From Candidatus Minthenecus merdequi (GTDB taxonomy: Bacteria; Bacteroidota; Bacteroidia; Bacteroidales; Paludibacteraceae): DNA of 28,052 nt. The notes beneath the pieces were generated by a model. It was not told the origin of the DNA, did not search any database, and worked only from the letters and a program-made list of their open reading frames with translations. Positions 16,657-25,126 of this stretch are shown here, piece after piece (the stretch's first letter is position 1; each line of letters opens with the position of its first letter). Made by a program: the position numbers and the translations under genes. The stretch spans positions 1-28,052 of the forward strand of contig JAGHVI010000041.1 of the NCBI GenBank assembly GCA_018064385.1. The letters are read 5' to 3'.

Positions 16657-17342
16657 AACGGCTTGCAGCCATATTGTTTTTCTCTTTGTCGTTGTTTTCT
16701 GCTTTTTGTCAAGAGACGGAAAACACGCTTATTCTTCCTGAACATGCAGTTGGCATAACGGGTGGTGTGAACCTTTCGTTTTTCAACTTGAAGCCTGCTG
16801 TGTCGCAACCCCGTATGCCTGTTCAAGCCAGTATTGGTATTCAATACCGTGTGATTCTGGAAAAGTATTTTGGACTTTGGTTTCAGTTGAATTATGATCA
16901 GCGTGGATTCAAAAGTCAAGTCGGAAATTCATATCGTCAACGTACATTCGATTACATCGAAATGCCCATATTTGCCCATATCACTTTTGGCAGACGTATT
17001 TTCCGTTTCCATATTGACCTGGGACCAAGCATTGGGTATATGATAAAAAAAAGAGACCCTATTGACAGTGAGTTGCCTGAATTTTCGTTGCCTGTTGCAC
17101 ACCGTTTTGATTATGGAGTAACCGGGATGCTTGGCTTTGAAGTCAATACAGCAAAAGCGGGCATCTATCAACTGAATGTTCGCTATAATGGCAGTTTTTC
17201 CAGCATTTTCACCCGTGATTATGATAATTTCACTGTCTCTGCGCCTCAGAGCATCGTCATAACAGCCGGTTGGATGTGGCGTATCAAACCGAAACACGGT
17301 TATCGGGCGTATGATTTAAGAGTCAAAAAGAAATTGATATAG
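16653..17342 (+). CDS. PorT-type outer-membrane beta-barrel protein
   Basis: A 229-residue protein with a signal peptide (MKRLAAILFFSLSLFSAFCQ) followed by alternating amphipathic strands, as in an eight-stranded barrel: GITGGVNLSFF, IGIQYRVILEKYFGLWFQLNYDQ, DYIEMPIFAHITFG, FHIDLGPSIGYM, YGVTGMLGFEV and NVRYNGSFS. The YIEMPIF phrase is characteristic of the PorT/OmpA-like barrel family (PF13568). True PorT/SprT is a type IX secretion component, but many barrels of this family are not. T9SS genes elsewhere in the window (porW, porX) make the PorT role plausible. It is the last gene of the gpmI-led run. Confidence 0.75.
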   Translation: MKRLAAILFFSLSLFSAFCQETENTLILPEHAVGITGGVNLSFFNLKPAVSQPRMPVQASIGIQYRVILEKYFGLWFQLNYDQRGFKSQVGNSYRQRTFDYIEMPIFAHITFGRRIFRFHIDLGPSIGYMIKKRDPIDSELPEFSLPVAHRFDYGVTGMLGFEVNTAKAGIYQLNVRYNGSFSSIFTRDYDNFTVSAPQSIVITAGWMWRIKPKHGYRAYDLRVKKKLI

Positions 17343-17350
17343 AACCACCC
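17340..17350. repeat. Repeat motif TAGAACCACCC before the MFS gene
   Basis: TAGAACCACCC begins exactly with the stop codon of the PorT-type gene. The same 11-mer ends the element at 407-417 and occurs in the same orientation after the MFS gene at 18621-18631. It may be the remnant end of that element family. Confidence 0.45.
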
Positions 17351-17405
17351 ATAAAACCCTTCTGAAGAGACAATTTGTAGAATTTCCTCAAAAAACCCAG
17401 AATGT

Positions 17406-18593
17406 ATGTCTCAATCCGAAAAATTGTGGAATGCGAACTATAATCGTGTGATGGCGACAAATTTCGCACTCTTCTTCTCTTTTTATCTTCTTACCCCTCT
17501 CTTGCCATTATACCTTAGCGAAAACTATCATGCTACCAAGGATATGATAGGGTTTGTCCTTTCGGGTTATACCCTTGTTGCCTTGCTTATGCGTCCATTC
17601 AGTGGTTTCCTTGTTGATTCGTTTCCTCGCAAACGAGTTCTTCTTTGCTGTCTTTTTGCCTATTTTATATTTGTCGGTGGCTACCTTGTGGCAGGTACGT
17701 TAGTCCTTTTTGCTGTGGTGCGTACGCTTCATGGTGGACCTTTTGGTGCATCAACGGTTGCAAACAGTACTATGGCAATTGATGTCCTCCCCGCTTCGCG
17801 TCGTAACGAAGGTATTGGTTTCTACGGTCTCAGCAATAACCTTGCTTCTGCGATTGCCCCTTCGGTCGGTGTTTATATTTATCAGTTGACTCATAACTTT
17901 GACTTTCTTTTCTGGATTGCCTTCTTTGTCGCTGGAATTGGGCTTTTTCTTGCCTCTCGCGTGAAAGTTGAGAGTCGTCCGATTGTCCGGAACAAGAGTA
18001 AACTTTCGTTGGACAGATTTTTCCTTGCAAAAGGTTGGTTTCTTGCTGCCAATGTTGTTGTCTGTGGTTTCTGTTGGGGTATTATCGGCAATTATTTGGC
18101 TATTTATGGGAAAGAGCATCTTGGTATTACCAGTGGAACGGGAACTTTTTTTCTCCTTCTGTCTATCGGTCTTATAATTTCCAGGCTTTGGGGCAGCAAA
18201 TCTCTCCGCGAAGGCAAACTTGTCAGTAATGCTTTCGAGGGTGTTATTCTCTCGTCTGTCGGTTATCTTATTTTTATTGCTTGGCCTGGAATGGTGGGAT
18301 ATTATGGTTCAGCGATTTTGATTGGATTAGGCAATGGTCATATTTGGCCTGCTTTTCAGACTATGATTATTTCTATGGCTTCGCACAATCAACGTGGCAC
18401 AGCCAATAGCACAATTCTTACATCATGGGATTTAGGTCTTGGACTTGGCGTTCTTCTTGGGGGAGTTGTCGCTGAACATTTCAGTTACGATGCGACTTTT
18501 TGGATGATGGCAATCGCACATCTTTTCGGACTGCTAATCTTTGTTTTTGTTGTTCGTCCATGCTATCGTAAATATGCTTCACAACAATCCTAA
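17406..18593 (+). CDS. Major facilitator superfamily transporter
   Basis: A 395-residue integral inner-membrane protein with about 12 hydrophobic segments, for example FALFFSFYLLTPLLPLYL, GFVLSGYTLVALLMRPFSGF and GLLIFVFVVRP. The MFS loop 2-3 signature is present as GFLVDSFPRKRVLL. The N-terminal half is closest in style to drug or sugar efflux (AraJ-like) carriers, but the substrate cannot be told. The gene is isolated: 63 bp after the PorT-type gene, convergent with the methyltransferase, and bracketed by copies of a short repeat. Its codons look richer in CTT and GTT than the CTG-rich gpmI-led run. This might mean separate acquisition, or only the T-rich composition of membrane proteins. 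Confidence 0.88.
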   Translation: MSQSEKLWNANYNRVMATNFALFFSFYLLTPLLPLYLSENYHATKDMIGFVLSGYTLVALLMRPFSGFLVDSFPRKRVLLCCLFAYFIFVGGYLVAGTLVLFAVVRTLHGGPFGASTVANSTMAIDVLPASRRNEGIGFYGLSNNLASAIAPSVGVYIYQLTHNFDFLFWIAFFVAGIGLFLASRVKVESRPIVRNKSKLSLDRFFLAKGWFLAANVVVCGFCWGIIGNYLAIYGKEHLGITSGTGTFFLLLSIGLIISRLWGSKSLREGKLVSNAFEGVILSSVGYLIFIAWPGMVGYYGSAILIGLGNGHIWPAFQTMIISMASHNQRGTANSTILTSWDLGLGLGVLLGGVVAEHFSYDATFWMMAIAHLFGLLIFVFVVRPCYRKYASQQS

Positions 18594-18608
18594 TGATTCT
18601 ATTCTAAA

Positions 18609-18631
18609 AAACATAATTGGTAGAACCACCC
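18609..18631. repeat. Repeat motif after the MFS gene, matching the serS-side element end
   Basis: CATAATTGGTAGAACCACCC at 18612-18631 differs at only two positions from CATAATTAATAGAACCACCC at 398-417. It lies in the short gap between the convergent MFS and methyltransferase genes and has the same orientation as the copy at 17340. Confidence 0.5.
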
Positions 18632-18637
18632 TAATAG

Positions 18638-19315
18638 TCACAACTTGGTTACTAATCTAATCAGTGTCAGACCATCGCGAAGCGGAAGCATTACCGGCTC
18701 GAAACGTGGGTCTGCGGCTATGCGGTCGTTAAATGATTTGATTGAATGAGTTTGTCGATCTGCAGGCGAAGGATTTGAGATAAGCACTTTGCCGTCCCAA
18801 AGGGTGTTGTCTGCAATTATCAGTGAGTTGATATGCAAGTGAGGAATCAGTGCTTCGACGTACTGCCAATAGAGCCGCTTGTCAGCATCAATGAATGCTA
18901 TGTCATAACTGTCAGTGAGTGTTGGTATTATCTGAAGAGCATCTCCTATTATCAAATCTATCTTTTTGCCATGAGACGCTGTTGCGAACTGACGACGTAT
19001 AAAATCTTCCATCTCGTCGTTAATTTCGATGGTAGTCAGACGACCATCTTGAGGAAGTCCCTCAGCCATAGCAAGTGCTGAATATCCTGAAAATGTTCCA
19101 AGCTCTATTATCTTCTTTGCCCCAGTTAATTCTACAAGCATCTTCAGCAAACGTCCCTGCAAATGACCTGACATCATACGAGGATTGATAGTGAAGAGGT
19201 TGGTGTTGCGAAAAACCTCTTTGAGGTAATCAGGTTCAGGTGATGTGTGTGCTTCTACATAAAGATCTATGTCTTGCTCTGTTTGCTGGTATTTTTCTTT
19301 TTGCGACAGGTTCAT
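18638..19315 (-). CDS. SAM-dependent O-methyltransferase (family 3, COMT-like)
   Basis: A 225-residue cytoplasmic methyltransferase. The SAM-binding motif I is IELGTFSGYSA at 70-80, followed by RLTTIEINDEM, DLIIGDA, and the metal-ligand loop YDIAFIDADKRLYWQY with LIIADNTLWDGKV, all typical of class I cation-dependent O-methyltransferases acting on catechol-like or other hydroxyls. A longer frame reaches 19387, but the ATG at 19315 overlaps the M16 peptidase stop as ATGA and gives the family-like N-terminus MNLSQKEKYQQTEQDIDLY, so I prefer it. It is the second gene of a two-gene operon. The true substrate is unknown. Confidence 0.9.
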   Translation of the reverse strand: MNLSQKEKYQQTEQDIDLYVEAHTSPEPDYLKEVFRNTNLFTINPRMMSGHLQGRLLKMLVELTGAKKIIELGTFSGYSALAMAEGLPQDGRLTTIEINDEMEDFIRRQFATASHGKKIDLIIGDALQIIPTLTDSYDIAFIDADKRLYWQYVEALIPHLHINSLIIADNTLWDGKVLISNPSPADRQTHSIKSFNDRIAADPRFEPVMLPLRDGLTLIRLVTKL

Positions 19316-20520
19316 TGGTAGGTTAAAACTGAAAGATTTGTGAAAAGTGAGTTGGCTAATTGCATCAGCTCTTCGGCTGTGAGACAATCAATGTCTGCAA
19401 GAATCTCTTCGTTCGTACGTATGGTTTCATTGTGCAGAACCTTCTTGGAAAGAGATAATATGACAGCCTCGAAATTCTGACTGCCGATGAGTACCTGTCC
19501 GCGTAACTGCCTTTTTGCTATGGCAAGGTGGCGGGCTGTTATCGGAGTATGGCGTAATGTGTCAAGTGTGTGACGTGCCAAAGTGTAGGCTTTCTTGCGA
19601 TTGTCGGAATCACAGCCGAAATACAGTGTCCAGACAGCAGTGTCAACATACCAGGCGATGGAACTTTCGATCATGTAGCAGTAGCCGTGTTTCTCTCGAA
19701 TTGCCATATTCAAGAGCGAAGACATATTTGGTCCACCGAGAATGTTGTTCAGCAGGATGGCTGCATGACGCTCTGAGGGCTGAGGCAGATTGAATGATCT
19801 GCCAATGATGCAGTGTACCTGGTTTGTATCCATATTGACATTGACATCGAAATGTTGTGTGTCATAGTTTATGGCTTTGCGAGCAACGGAAGTTTGCAAA
19901 GGTGCGTTGAAATAACGTTCTGCAAGTTTGAGCAGATGATTCTCGTTAAAATCGCCTACGCAGAAAAGCAACATTCTGTCGGGTGTATAGCACCTATTGA
20001 CGAAACGTTTCATACTTGCTGAGTCAAAACTTTTCAGCGACTCTTCGTTTCCCAAAATCGGACGACCAATCGGATCTGAAGGAAAAAGATGTTCGTCAAA
20101 TTCGTCAAAAATCAACTCAGATGGGGTGTCTTTGTAACTGTCAATCTCGTCAAGCACAACAATACGCTCTTTCTCAAGTTCCTCGTCGGGGAATGTCGAG
20201 TTGAGTACCAAATCTGCCAACAATTCTACCGACCGTGCGATATACGAAGTAGGCACAATGGAATATATGTATGTGTCTTCTTTTGTTGTGTATGCATCCA
20301 TCTGTCCTCCCACATTCTCCAAACGATTGATGATCTGCCATGCCTTGCGTTGCGATGTGCCTTTGAACATCATATGTTCGGTGAAATGCGCCATGCCAGA
20401 CTCGTCTTCCAACTCGTCGCGCGTGCCGACATCAATGGCTACACCGACGTAGGCTATTGGTAATTTATTGTGCAAGTGTAAGATACGTAACCCGTTACTG
20501 AGAGAATGAACTGTATGCAT
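19312..20520 (-). CDS. M16 family zinc peptidase (pitrilysin / processing-peptidase type)
   Basis: A 402-residue peptidase with the inverted zinc motif HxxEH at 45-49 (HFTEH). The third ligand Glu lies in the downstream EKERIVVLDEIDSYKDTP region, as expected. The C-terminal half carries the second M16 module (LLNNILGGPNMSSLLNMAIREKHGYCYMIES). The length of about 400 fits the small bacterial processing-peptidase-like group (PqqL/YmxG type). There is no signal peptide, so it is probably cytoplasmic. The ATG at 20520 lies 22 bp after a -7 box on the minus strand. It is divergent from porW and co-transcribed with the downstream O-methyltransferase. The physiological substrate cannot be inferred. 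Confidence 0.93.
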   Translation of the reverse strand: MHTVHSLSNGLRILHLHNKLPIAYVGVAIDVGTRDELEDESGMAHFTEHMMFKGTSQRKAWQIINRLENVGGQMDAYTTKEDTYIYSIVPTSYIARSVELLADLVLNSTFPDEELEKERIVVLDEIDSYKDTPSELIFDEFDEHLFPSDPIGRPILGNEESLKSFDSASMKRFVNRCYTPDRMLLFCVGDFNENHLLKLAERYFNAPLQTSVARKAINYDTQHFDVNVNMDTNQVHCIIGRSFNLPQPSERHAAILLNNILGGPNMSSLLNMAIREKHGYCYMIESSIAWYVDTAVWTLYFGCDSDNRKKAYTLARHTLDTLRHTPITARHLAIAKRQLRGQVLIGSQNFEAVILSLSKKVLHNETIRTNEEILADIDCLTAEELMQLANSLFTNLSVLTYQ

Positions 20521-20542
20521 AATCTGTCTGAAAATGAACGTG

Positions 20543-20550
20543 CAAAGTTA
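20543..20550 (-). promoter_or_regulatory. -7 box for the M16 peptidase operon
   Basis: On the minus strand TAACTTTGC matches TAnnTTTG, 22 bp upstream of the ATG at 20520. No TTG is found at 19-20 bp, so the -33 element is weak. It lies back to back with the porW promoter in a 94-bp divergent spacer. Confidence 0.5.
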
Positions 20551-20571
20551 CAAATTTTTTTGTTGACAGAC

Positions 20572-20602
20572 TTGCTCATTTCGATAAATATTCGTAAATT
20601 TG
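20572..20602 (+). promoter_or_regulatory. porW promoter
   Basis: TTG at 20572-20574, a 20-bp spacer and TAAATTTG at 20595-20602 form a perfect Bacteroidetes promoter. Transcription should start near 20609. The TTG at 20600 falls inside the -7 box and so cannot be the start codon of porW. Confidence 0.75.
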
Positions 20603-20614
20603 CACATTGATATT

Positions 20615-23317
20615 ATGGCTCATCGCATGCGACATATACTAATACTGCTGTTTATAGCGTCAATTGTCACGTTGTCAGGATGTTCTACACGAAAAAACAC
20701 TCCTGCTGCACGCTCCTTCCACCAAACGAAATGCAAGTACAACATCAACTTTAACGCACGAAATTCGTACGAAGAGGGAATGAAGTTGATTAACTCAAGC
20801 CAAAAGGATGACTATACACAGCCCCTGCCGATGTTTCCCATTGCTGTCAAGGATAACCAATCACTCGCGACTTCGCAAATGGATGTTGTTATACTGAAAT
20901 GTAGGAAAGCCATCAAGGAACATTCCATTACCCGTAAGCCTTCGTTTGAGTCTGCCAAGAAAAAAGACCCTAAATATATGTATTTCTATAATCAGGAAGA
21001 GTACATCAAAGGGGTCAAGGATGCTTGGATATTGCTGGGAAAAGCGGAACTGCATAAAGGCGACTTCATCGGTGCAACAGCTACATTCAACTACATTCTC
21101 CGTCACTATCCTTCAGACCTCAGAATCAAGTGTGAAGCGCAGATTTGGCTTGCTCGGGCAAACCAGTTGAACGGTTGGATTTACGAGGCTCAGCAATCTC
21201 TGGACGCTATAAAGCCTGAGGAGATTCCTGCCTCGTTGATGCAAGATTACACGGCAACGAAAGCTTCGTTACTGCTCTCCGATGGACAAACAAATGAGGC
21301 AATACCATTCCTCAAACTGGCTGCTGATAACGAAAAAGACAGATTTCTGAAGGCACGATGGAGTTTCATTCTCGGACAATTATACCATAACCAAGGGAAA
21401 AACCGCGAGGCGGAGCCGTATCTGAAGACTGCTGTTAAAAAATCGCAGGACTACCTGCTTGAATTTAACTCTCGGCTTATGCTTCTCGAGGAAGATGAAG
21501 CAAATTGGGTGAAGAACCTTAAGAAACTGGATAAGATGACCAAAAACTATAGTAATAAGGATTATCTGGACCAGATTTACTGCACGAAAGGCAACATATA
21601 CCTTGCTCACAATGATACGGCTAAAGCCATTGAAGCATACCTTTTGGGGGTTGAATCTTCAACGCGCGAGGGAACAGACAAAGCAAAACTGCTGATAACA
21701 CTTGCCGACCTGTACTATGCCCGTCATCAGTACGTTGAGGCTCAGCCGCACTATGCTGCCGCTGTAAACCTGATAAACAATACTCATCCCGAATACCGGC
21801 GAATCTCGAAACTGTCAACGATTCTTGGAGAACTGGCGCAATACAAGAATACTATTGACTTGCAGGACTCTCTGCAGATGCTTTCGGCTTTGACCGAAGA
21901 GCAGCAGAGAACGATTGTTGACACTCTTATTGCCCGTGCAAAAGCTAAGGCAGCAGCCGAGGAACAAAAACTGAAAGATAAACAGGAAAAGGGATTCCAG
22001 GCTCCGGAACGTTTGGATATGAGTCGGAATCTTGGGTCGCAGGAATGGTATTTCTACAATCAGCAACTCCTGACCAAAGGAGAACAGGTGTTCCGTCAGA
22101 AGTGGGGTAACCGTCGTTTGGAGGATGACTGGCGAAGGTCGTCAAAGATAACCTCTGCTTTTTCGGACGAAAATACCGGTAAGACTGAAGATGACGAAAA
22201 TGTCGATGATAGAAAGAAAAAAGGCAAGAAAGAACCTGGAAAGGAGGGTGAAGAAGAGTTTTTGAGCCCTGAATATGACCCTGAGTACTATTTGTCGCAG
22301 ATTCCCAGGACACCCGAGGATTTCGTTGCTTCGAATGCCCAAATAAGCGATGCTCTGTACAATATGGCTGTGCTGTTGGATGACCAGTTGCAGGAGTATT
22401 ATATGTCATATACCACTCACGACCAGTATCAATCACGATTTCCTCAGGACACTTTCAACATTGAGTCGCTGTATTGCTGCTACCGGCTGGGATACAAACT
22501 GGAAGATGACGAGATTATCGAAAACTACCGTCAGCAAATTCTACGCCGTTATCCTAACTCGACTTACGCATTGATGCTTTCGGACCCTAATTACGTGGAA
22601 CATAACAAAACTATGCTTCGTGTGCAGGACTCGTTGTATATGCAGGCTTACGAGTTCTATAAAGCCAGCGAATATGCCAAAGTCCGTGACTCATACCTTG
22701 CTGTCAAACGTGATTACCCGACTTCAACACTTTTGCCAAAATTTGCTTTTCTTGATGCTTTGACAATAGGCAAGACGCAGAATCAAAATGCTTTTGCTGC
22801 TGCATTGAACGATGTGGTGAGTCTTTATCCTTCGGCAGATGTGTCGTCTGTCTGTCGTGATATATTGGCTCTGATGAACCAAGGAGAACAAGCCAAAACG
22901 GGCAAGAACAGTGATGCCATTCAGCAGATGCGCTCGGAATCAGATAAAGCTGAGGACGAGGAACCAAAGGATTTTACTTACAACGACGAGGCGCGTCATG
23001 CTCTTGTTATCGTGCTTGACGGACAGAATCAACAACAAGCTTATTCGACACTGTACGATATGGCTGCCTATAATTTTACGCACTTTATGGTCAACACCTA
23101 CGACCTGGAGGTGCGTATAATAGACGGACGCCATTCCATCATAGTGACCGAGTTTCAAACAAGAAAAGAGGGGGAGTGGTATTTCGACAAGATGAAAGCC
23201 GAAGCCGGCATACGAGCTTCGCAGTTTGTCATAATATCAATGGACGACCTGTCACTTATCGGTAAATTGCGTACCTTGAACGATTATCTGGAACGTACAG
23301 CAACGAAACAAGATTAA
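20615..23317 (+). CDS. porW: PorW/SprE-type TPR lipoprotein of the type IX secretion system
   Basis: An outer-membrane lipoprotein of about 900 residues. The signal peptide ends in a lipobox LSGC (Cys23 from the ATG at 20615). The ATG at 20627 (MRHILILLF) is equally possible, and a TTG at 20600 is excluded because it lies inside the promoter. The opening NINFNARNSYEEGM, then DDYTQPLPMFP, is the hallmark of SprE/PorW as I recall it. Many TPR-like helical pairs follow up to about residue 450. Next come a charged linker (about 525-555, Lys/Glu/Asp rich) and the C-terminal module with NDEARHALVIVLDGQN and WYFDKMKAEAG. PorW is known to link the T9SS core (PorKLMN) with other components needed for secretion or gliding. 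The length is closer to SprE (about 870) than to the shorter P. gingivalis PorW. Confidence 0.85.
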   Translation: MAHRMRHILILLFIASIVTLSGCSTRKNTPAARSFHQTKCKYNINFNARNSYEEGMKLINSSQKDDYTQPLPMFPIAVKDNQSLATSQMDVVILKCRKAIKEHSITRKPSFESAKKKDPKYMYFYNQEEYIKGVKDAWILLGKAELHKGDFIGATATFNYILRHYPSDLRIKCEAQIWLARANQLNGWIYEAQQSLDAIKPEEIPASLMQDYTATKASLLLSDGQTNEAIPFLKLAADNEKDRFLKARWSFILGQLYHNQGKNREAEPYLKTAVKKSQDYLLEFNSRLMLLEEDEANWVKNLKKLDKMTKNYSNKDYLDQIYCTKGNIYLAHNDTAKAIEAYLLGVESSTREGTDKAKLLITLADLYYARHQYVEAQPHYAAAVNLINNTHPEYRRISKLSTILGELAQYKNTIDLQDSLQMLSALTEEQQRTIVDTLIARAKAKAAAEEQKLKDKQEKGFQAPERLDMSRNLGSQEWYFYNQQLLTKGEQVFRQKWGNRRLEDDWRRSSKITSAFSDENTGKTEDDENVDDRKKKGKKEPGKEGEEEFLSPEYDPEYYLSQIPRTPEDFVASNAQISDALYNMAVLLDDQLQEYYMSYTTHDQYQSRFPQDTFNIESLYCCYRLGYKLEDDEIIENYRQQILRRYPNSTYALMLSDPNYVEHNKTMLRVQDSLYMQAYEFYKASEYAKVRDSYLAVKRDYPTSTLLPKFAFLDALTIGKTQNQNAFAAALNDVVSLYPSADVSSVCRDILALMNQGEQAKTGKNSDAIQQMRSESDKAEDEEPKDFTYNDEARHALVIVLDGQNQQQAYSTLYDMAAYNFTHFMVNTYDLEVRIIDGRHSIIVTEFQTRKEGEWYFDKMKAEAGIRASQFVIISMDDLSLIGKLRTLNDYLERTATKQD

Positions 23318-23446
23318 CGATACGCTTCGCTACCCTTCGACGAGCTCAGGGTAAACTAACGATGACGATGACGAAAACGATGACCCTGCCTCTGAATCTG
23401 TCGAAGGGTCATCGTTAAGTTAAAAAAAACCGCAAAATGAATCTAT
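23315..23446. repeat. Palindromic repeat element, copy B, starting at the porW stop codon
   Basis: The element begins with the TAA of porW (TAACGATACGCTTCGCTAC). It contains the palindrome CCCTTCGACGAGCTCAGGG at 23333-23351, a run of ACGATG/ACGAAA hexamers, then a second arm with CTGTCGAAGGGTCATCGTTA, and ends in an A-rich tail (GTTAAAAAAAACCGCAAAAT). Copies A and C share these blocks. Confidence 0.75.
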
Positions 23447-23462
23447 TGAACTCACCTTAATA

Positions 23463-25028
23463 ATGAAACAAGAAATTCTTTGGATTGACGACGAAGTTGA
23501 ACTTCTCAAGCCTTATACTATATTTTTAGCAGAAAAAGGCTATGAGGTTTCGACTTGCAGTAATGGTCCTGATGCCATACAGATGGTGACTGTTCATAAC
23601 TATGACATAATTTTCCTGGACGAGAATATGCCTGGTATGAATGGAATCGAGACACTTGCTGCTATCTTGCGAGTGCGGCCTGATGCTGTGGTGGTTATGA
23701 TAACCAAAAACGAGGAGGAGAACATAATGGATATGGCATTGGGACACCGCATAGCCGACTACCTCATTAAACCTGTCAATCCTAATCAAATACTGATGAC
23801 GCTCAAGAAACACCTGCACCAAAAAGAGATTGTTTCGGTACAGACCATTGAGCGTTTTCAAACAGAGTTCCGCCAACTGTCAAGCGAAATATCCGAACAT
23901 CTTACAATCAATGAATGGTTTGACCTGCATCGAAGACTGACACGTTGGGATTTGCAGTTGACTGACCAGGATACAGGATTGCACGAGATGTTGCATTCGT
24001 TGATGGACGAGGCAGACAATGCTTTTCAACGTTACGTGAAGGTCAACTACGAGGATTGGATAAATAACAGTGACAATCGTCCGTTGTTGAGTATGGATGT
24101 CTTCAAGAAAAGGATATTTCCAATGTTGGATAGCGACATTAAGGTCTTTCTGATGGTTATAGATAATTTACGTTACGACCAATGGTGTCTGCTGCAAAAT
24201 CTTTTGTCCGAGTCGTTTGAGACTTTGAATGATGAACTTTATCTTTCGATTCTTCCGTCTGCCACTCAATATGCACGGAATGCTATCTTTTCGGGACTGA
24301 CACCTTTGCAAATCTCGCAAATGTTTCCTGATCTGTGGGTTGATGAGGGTGATGAAGAGTCAAAAAATATACATGAGGTGGAATTGTTGAGAACGCAATT
24401 GGACCGTTTCCGTCGTCACGATACATATTTCACGTATAACAAGATAAGATCAGCCAACTCGCTTGACAAGGTTTTCAGCGAGATGAAGCGCAGTACGGCA
24501 CCTCTGTCGGTTCTGGTTGTCAATTTTGTGGATATGCTGTCGCATGCCACGACTGATAATTCAATGATACGTGAATTGGCTGCCAACGAGGCTTCGTTCA
24601 GGTCGTTGACTGTTGATTGGTTTCGCCATTCCGGTATTATTGACCTTATGCAGAATATGGGGCGTCTCGGTTATCGTATAGTGATAACAACAGACCATGG
24701 TATGACGCATATAGATAAGCCGATAAAAGTGATTGGTGACCGTAATACATCGGTTTCTCTGAGATATAAAGTTGGGAAATCCCTGAATATGGACAAACGC
24801 GATATGCGAGATGTTTACGAGGTGAAACGACCGAACAGCATCGGACTGCCTTCGCCGAACCTTTCGTCGTCATATCTCATAGCAACGGGCCGTTCTTTTT
24901 TTGCCTATCCGAACAATTATAACTACTACGTTTCGTATTACAAAGATACATTTCAGCATGGAGGTATATCAATGAACGAGATGATAATACCTTTTGCTGA
25001 GATAAAACTGAAGGGGAGTTCTGTATAA
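23463..25028 (+). CDS. porX: PorX: response regulator with PglZ effector domain, type IX secretion control
   Basis: A cytoplasmic two-domain regulator of 521 residues. Residues 1-120 form a receiver domain with the acidic pocket D9-D10, phospho-acceptor D53 (IIFLDENMPGMNG), T81 and K103 (LIKP), all intact. A helical linker leads to the PglZ domain (alkaline phosphatase superfamily): VIDNLRYDQW (232-241), the likely nucleophile T268 in LPSATQYARN, TTDHGMTH (409-416) and H499 in FQHGGIS. PorX is known to work with the kinase PorY and sigma factor SigP to control T9SS genes and secretion. Its PglZ domain is reported to cleave oligonucleotides. It follows porW on the same strand with a repeat element between. 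There is no obvious promoter of its own, so read-through from porW is likely. Confidence 0.95.
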   Translation: MKQEILWIDDEVELLKPYTIFLAEKGYEVSTCSNGPDAIQMVTVHNYDIIFLDENMPGMNGIETLAAILRVRPDAVVVMITKNEEENIMDMALGHRIADYLIKPVNPNQILMTLKKHLHQKEIVSVQTIERFQTEFRQLSSEISEHLTINEWFDLHRRLTRWDLQLTDQDTGLHEMLHSLMDEADNAFQRYVKVNYEDWINNSDNRPLLSMDVFKKRIFPMLDSDIKVFLMVIDNLRYDQWCLLQNLLSESFETLNDELYLSILPSATQYARNAIFSGLTPLQISQMFPDLWVDEGDEESKNIHEVELLRTQLDRFRRHDTYFTYNKIRSANSLDKVFSEMKRSTAPLSVLVVNFVDMLSHATTDNSMIRELAANEASFRSLTVDWFRHSGIIDLMQNMGRLGYRIVITTDHGMTHIDKPIKVIGDRNTSVSLRYKVGKSLNMDKRDMRDVYEVKRPNSIGLPSPNLSSSYLIATGRSFFAYPNNYNYYVSYYKDTFQHGGISMNEMIIPFAEIKLKGSSV

Positions 25029-25126
25029 CGATGACGATAACGAAAACGATACGCTTCGCTACGATAACCTTGCCCCTGAATCTATCGAAGGGTCATCGTT
25101 ATCGTTAAGTTAAAAAAAACCTCAAA
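25026..25126. repeat. Palindromic repeat element, copy C, starting at the porX stop codon
   Basis: The element begins with the TAA of porX (TAACGATGACGATAACG) and contains ACGCTTCGCTACGATAAC, CCCCTGAATCTATCGAAGGG and ATCGTTATCGTTAAG. It ends in GTTAAAAAAAACCTCAAAAT, which matches the end of copy B apart from one base. The CGTTATCG arms can pair with CGATAACG at the other end to form a long hairpin in the porX-murF spacer. Confidence 0.75.

Noticed and set aside
19316..19387. 24-codon N-terminal extension of the O-methyltransferase
   Set aside because: The extension lies inside the M16 peptidase gene; the ATG at 19315 gives the family N-terminus and the common ATGA overlap.
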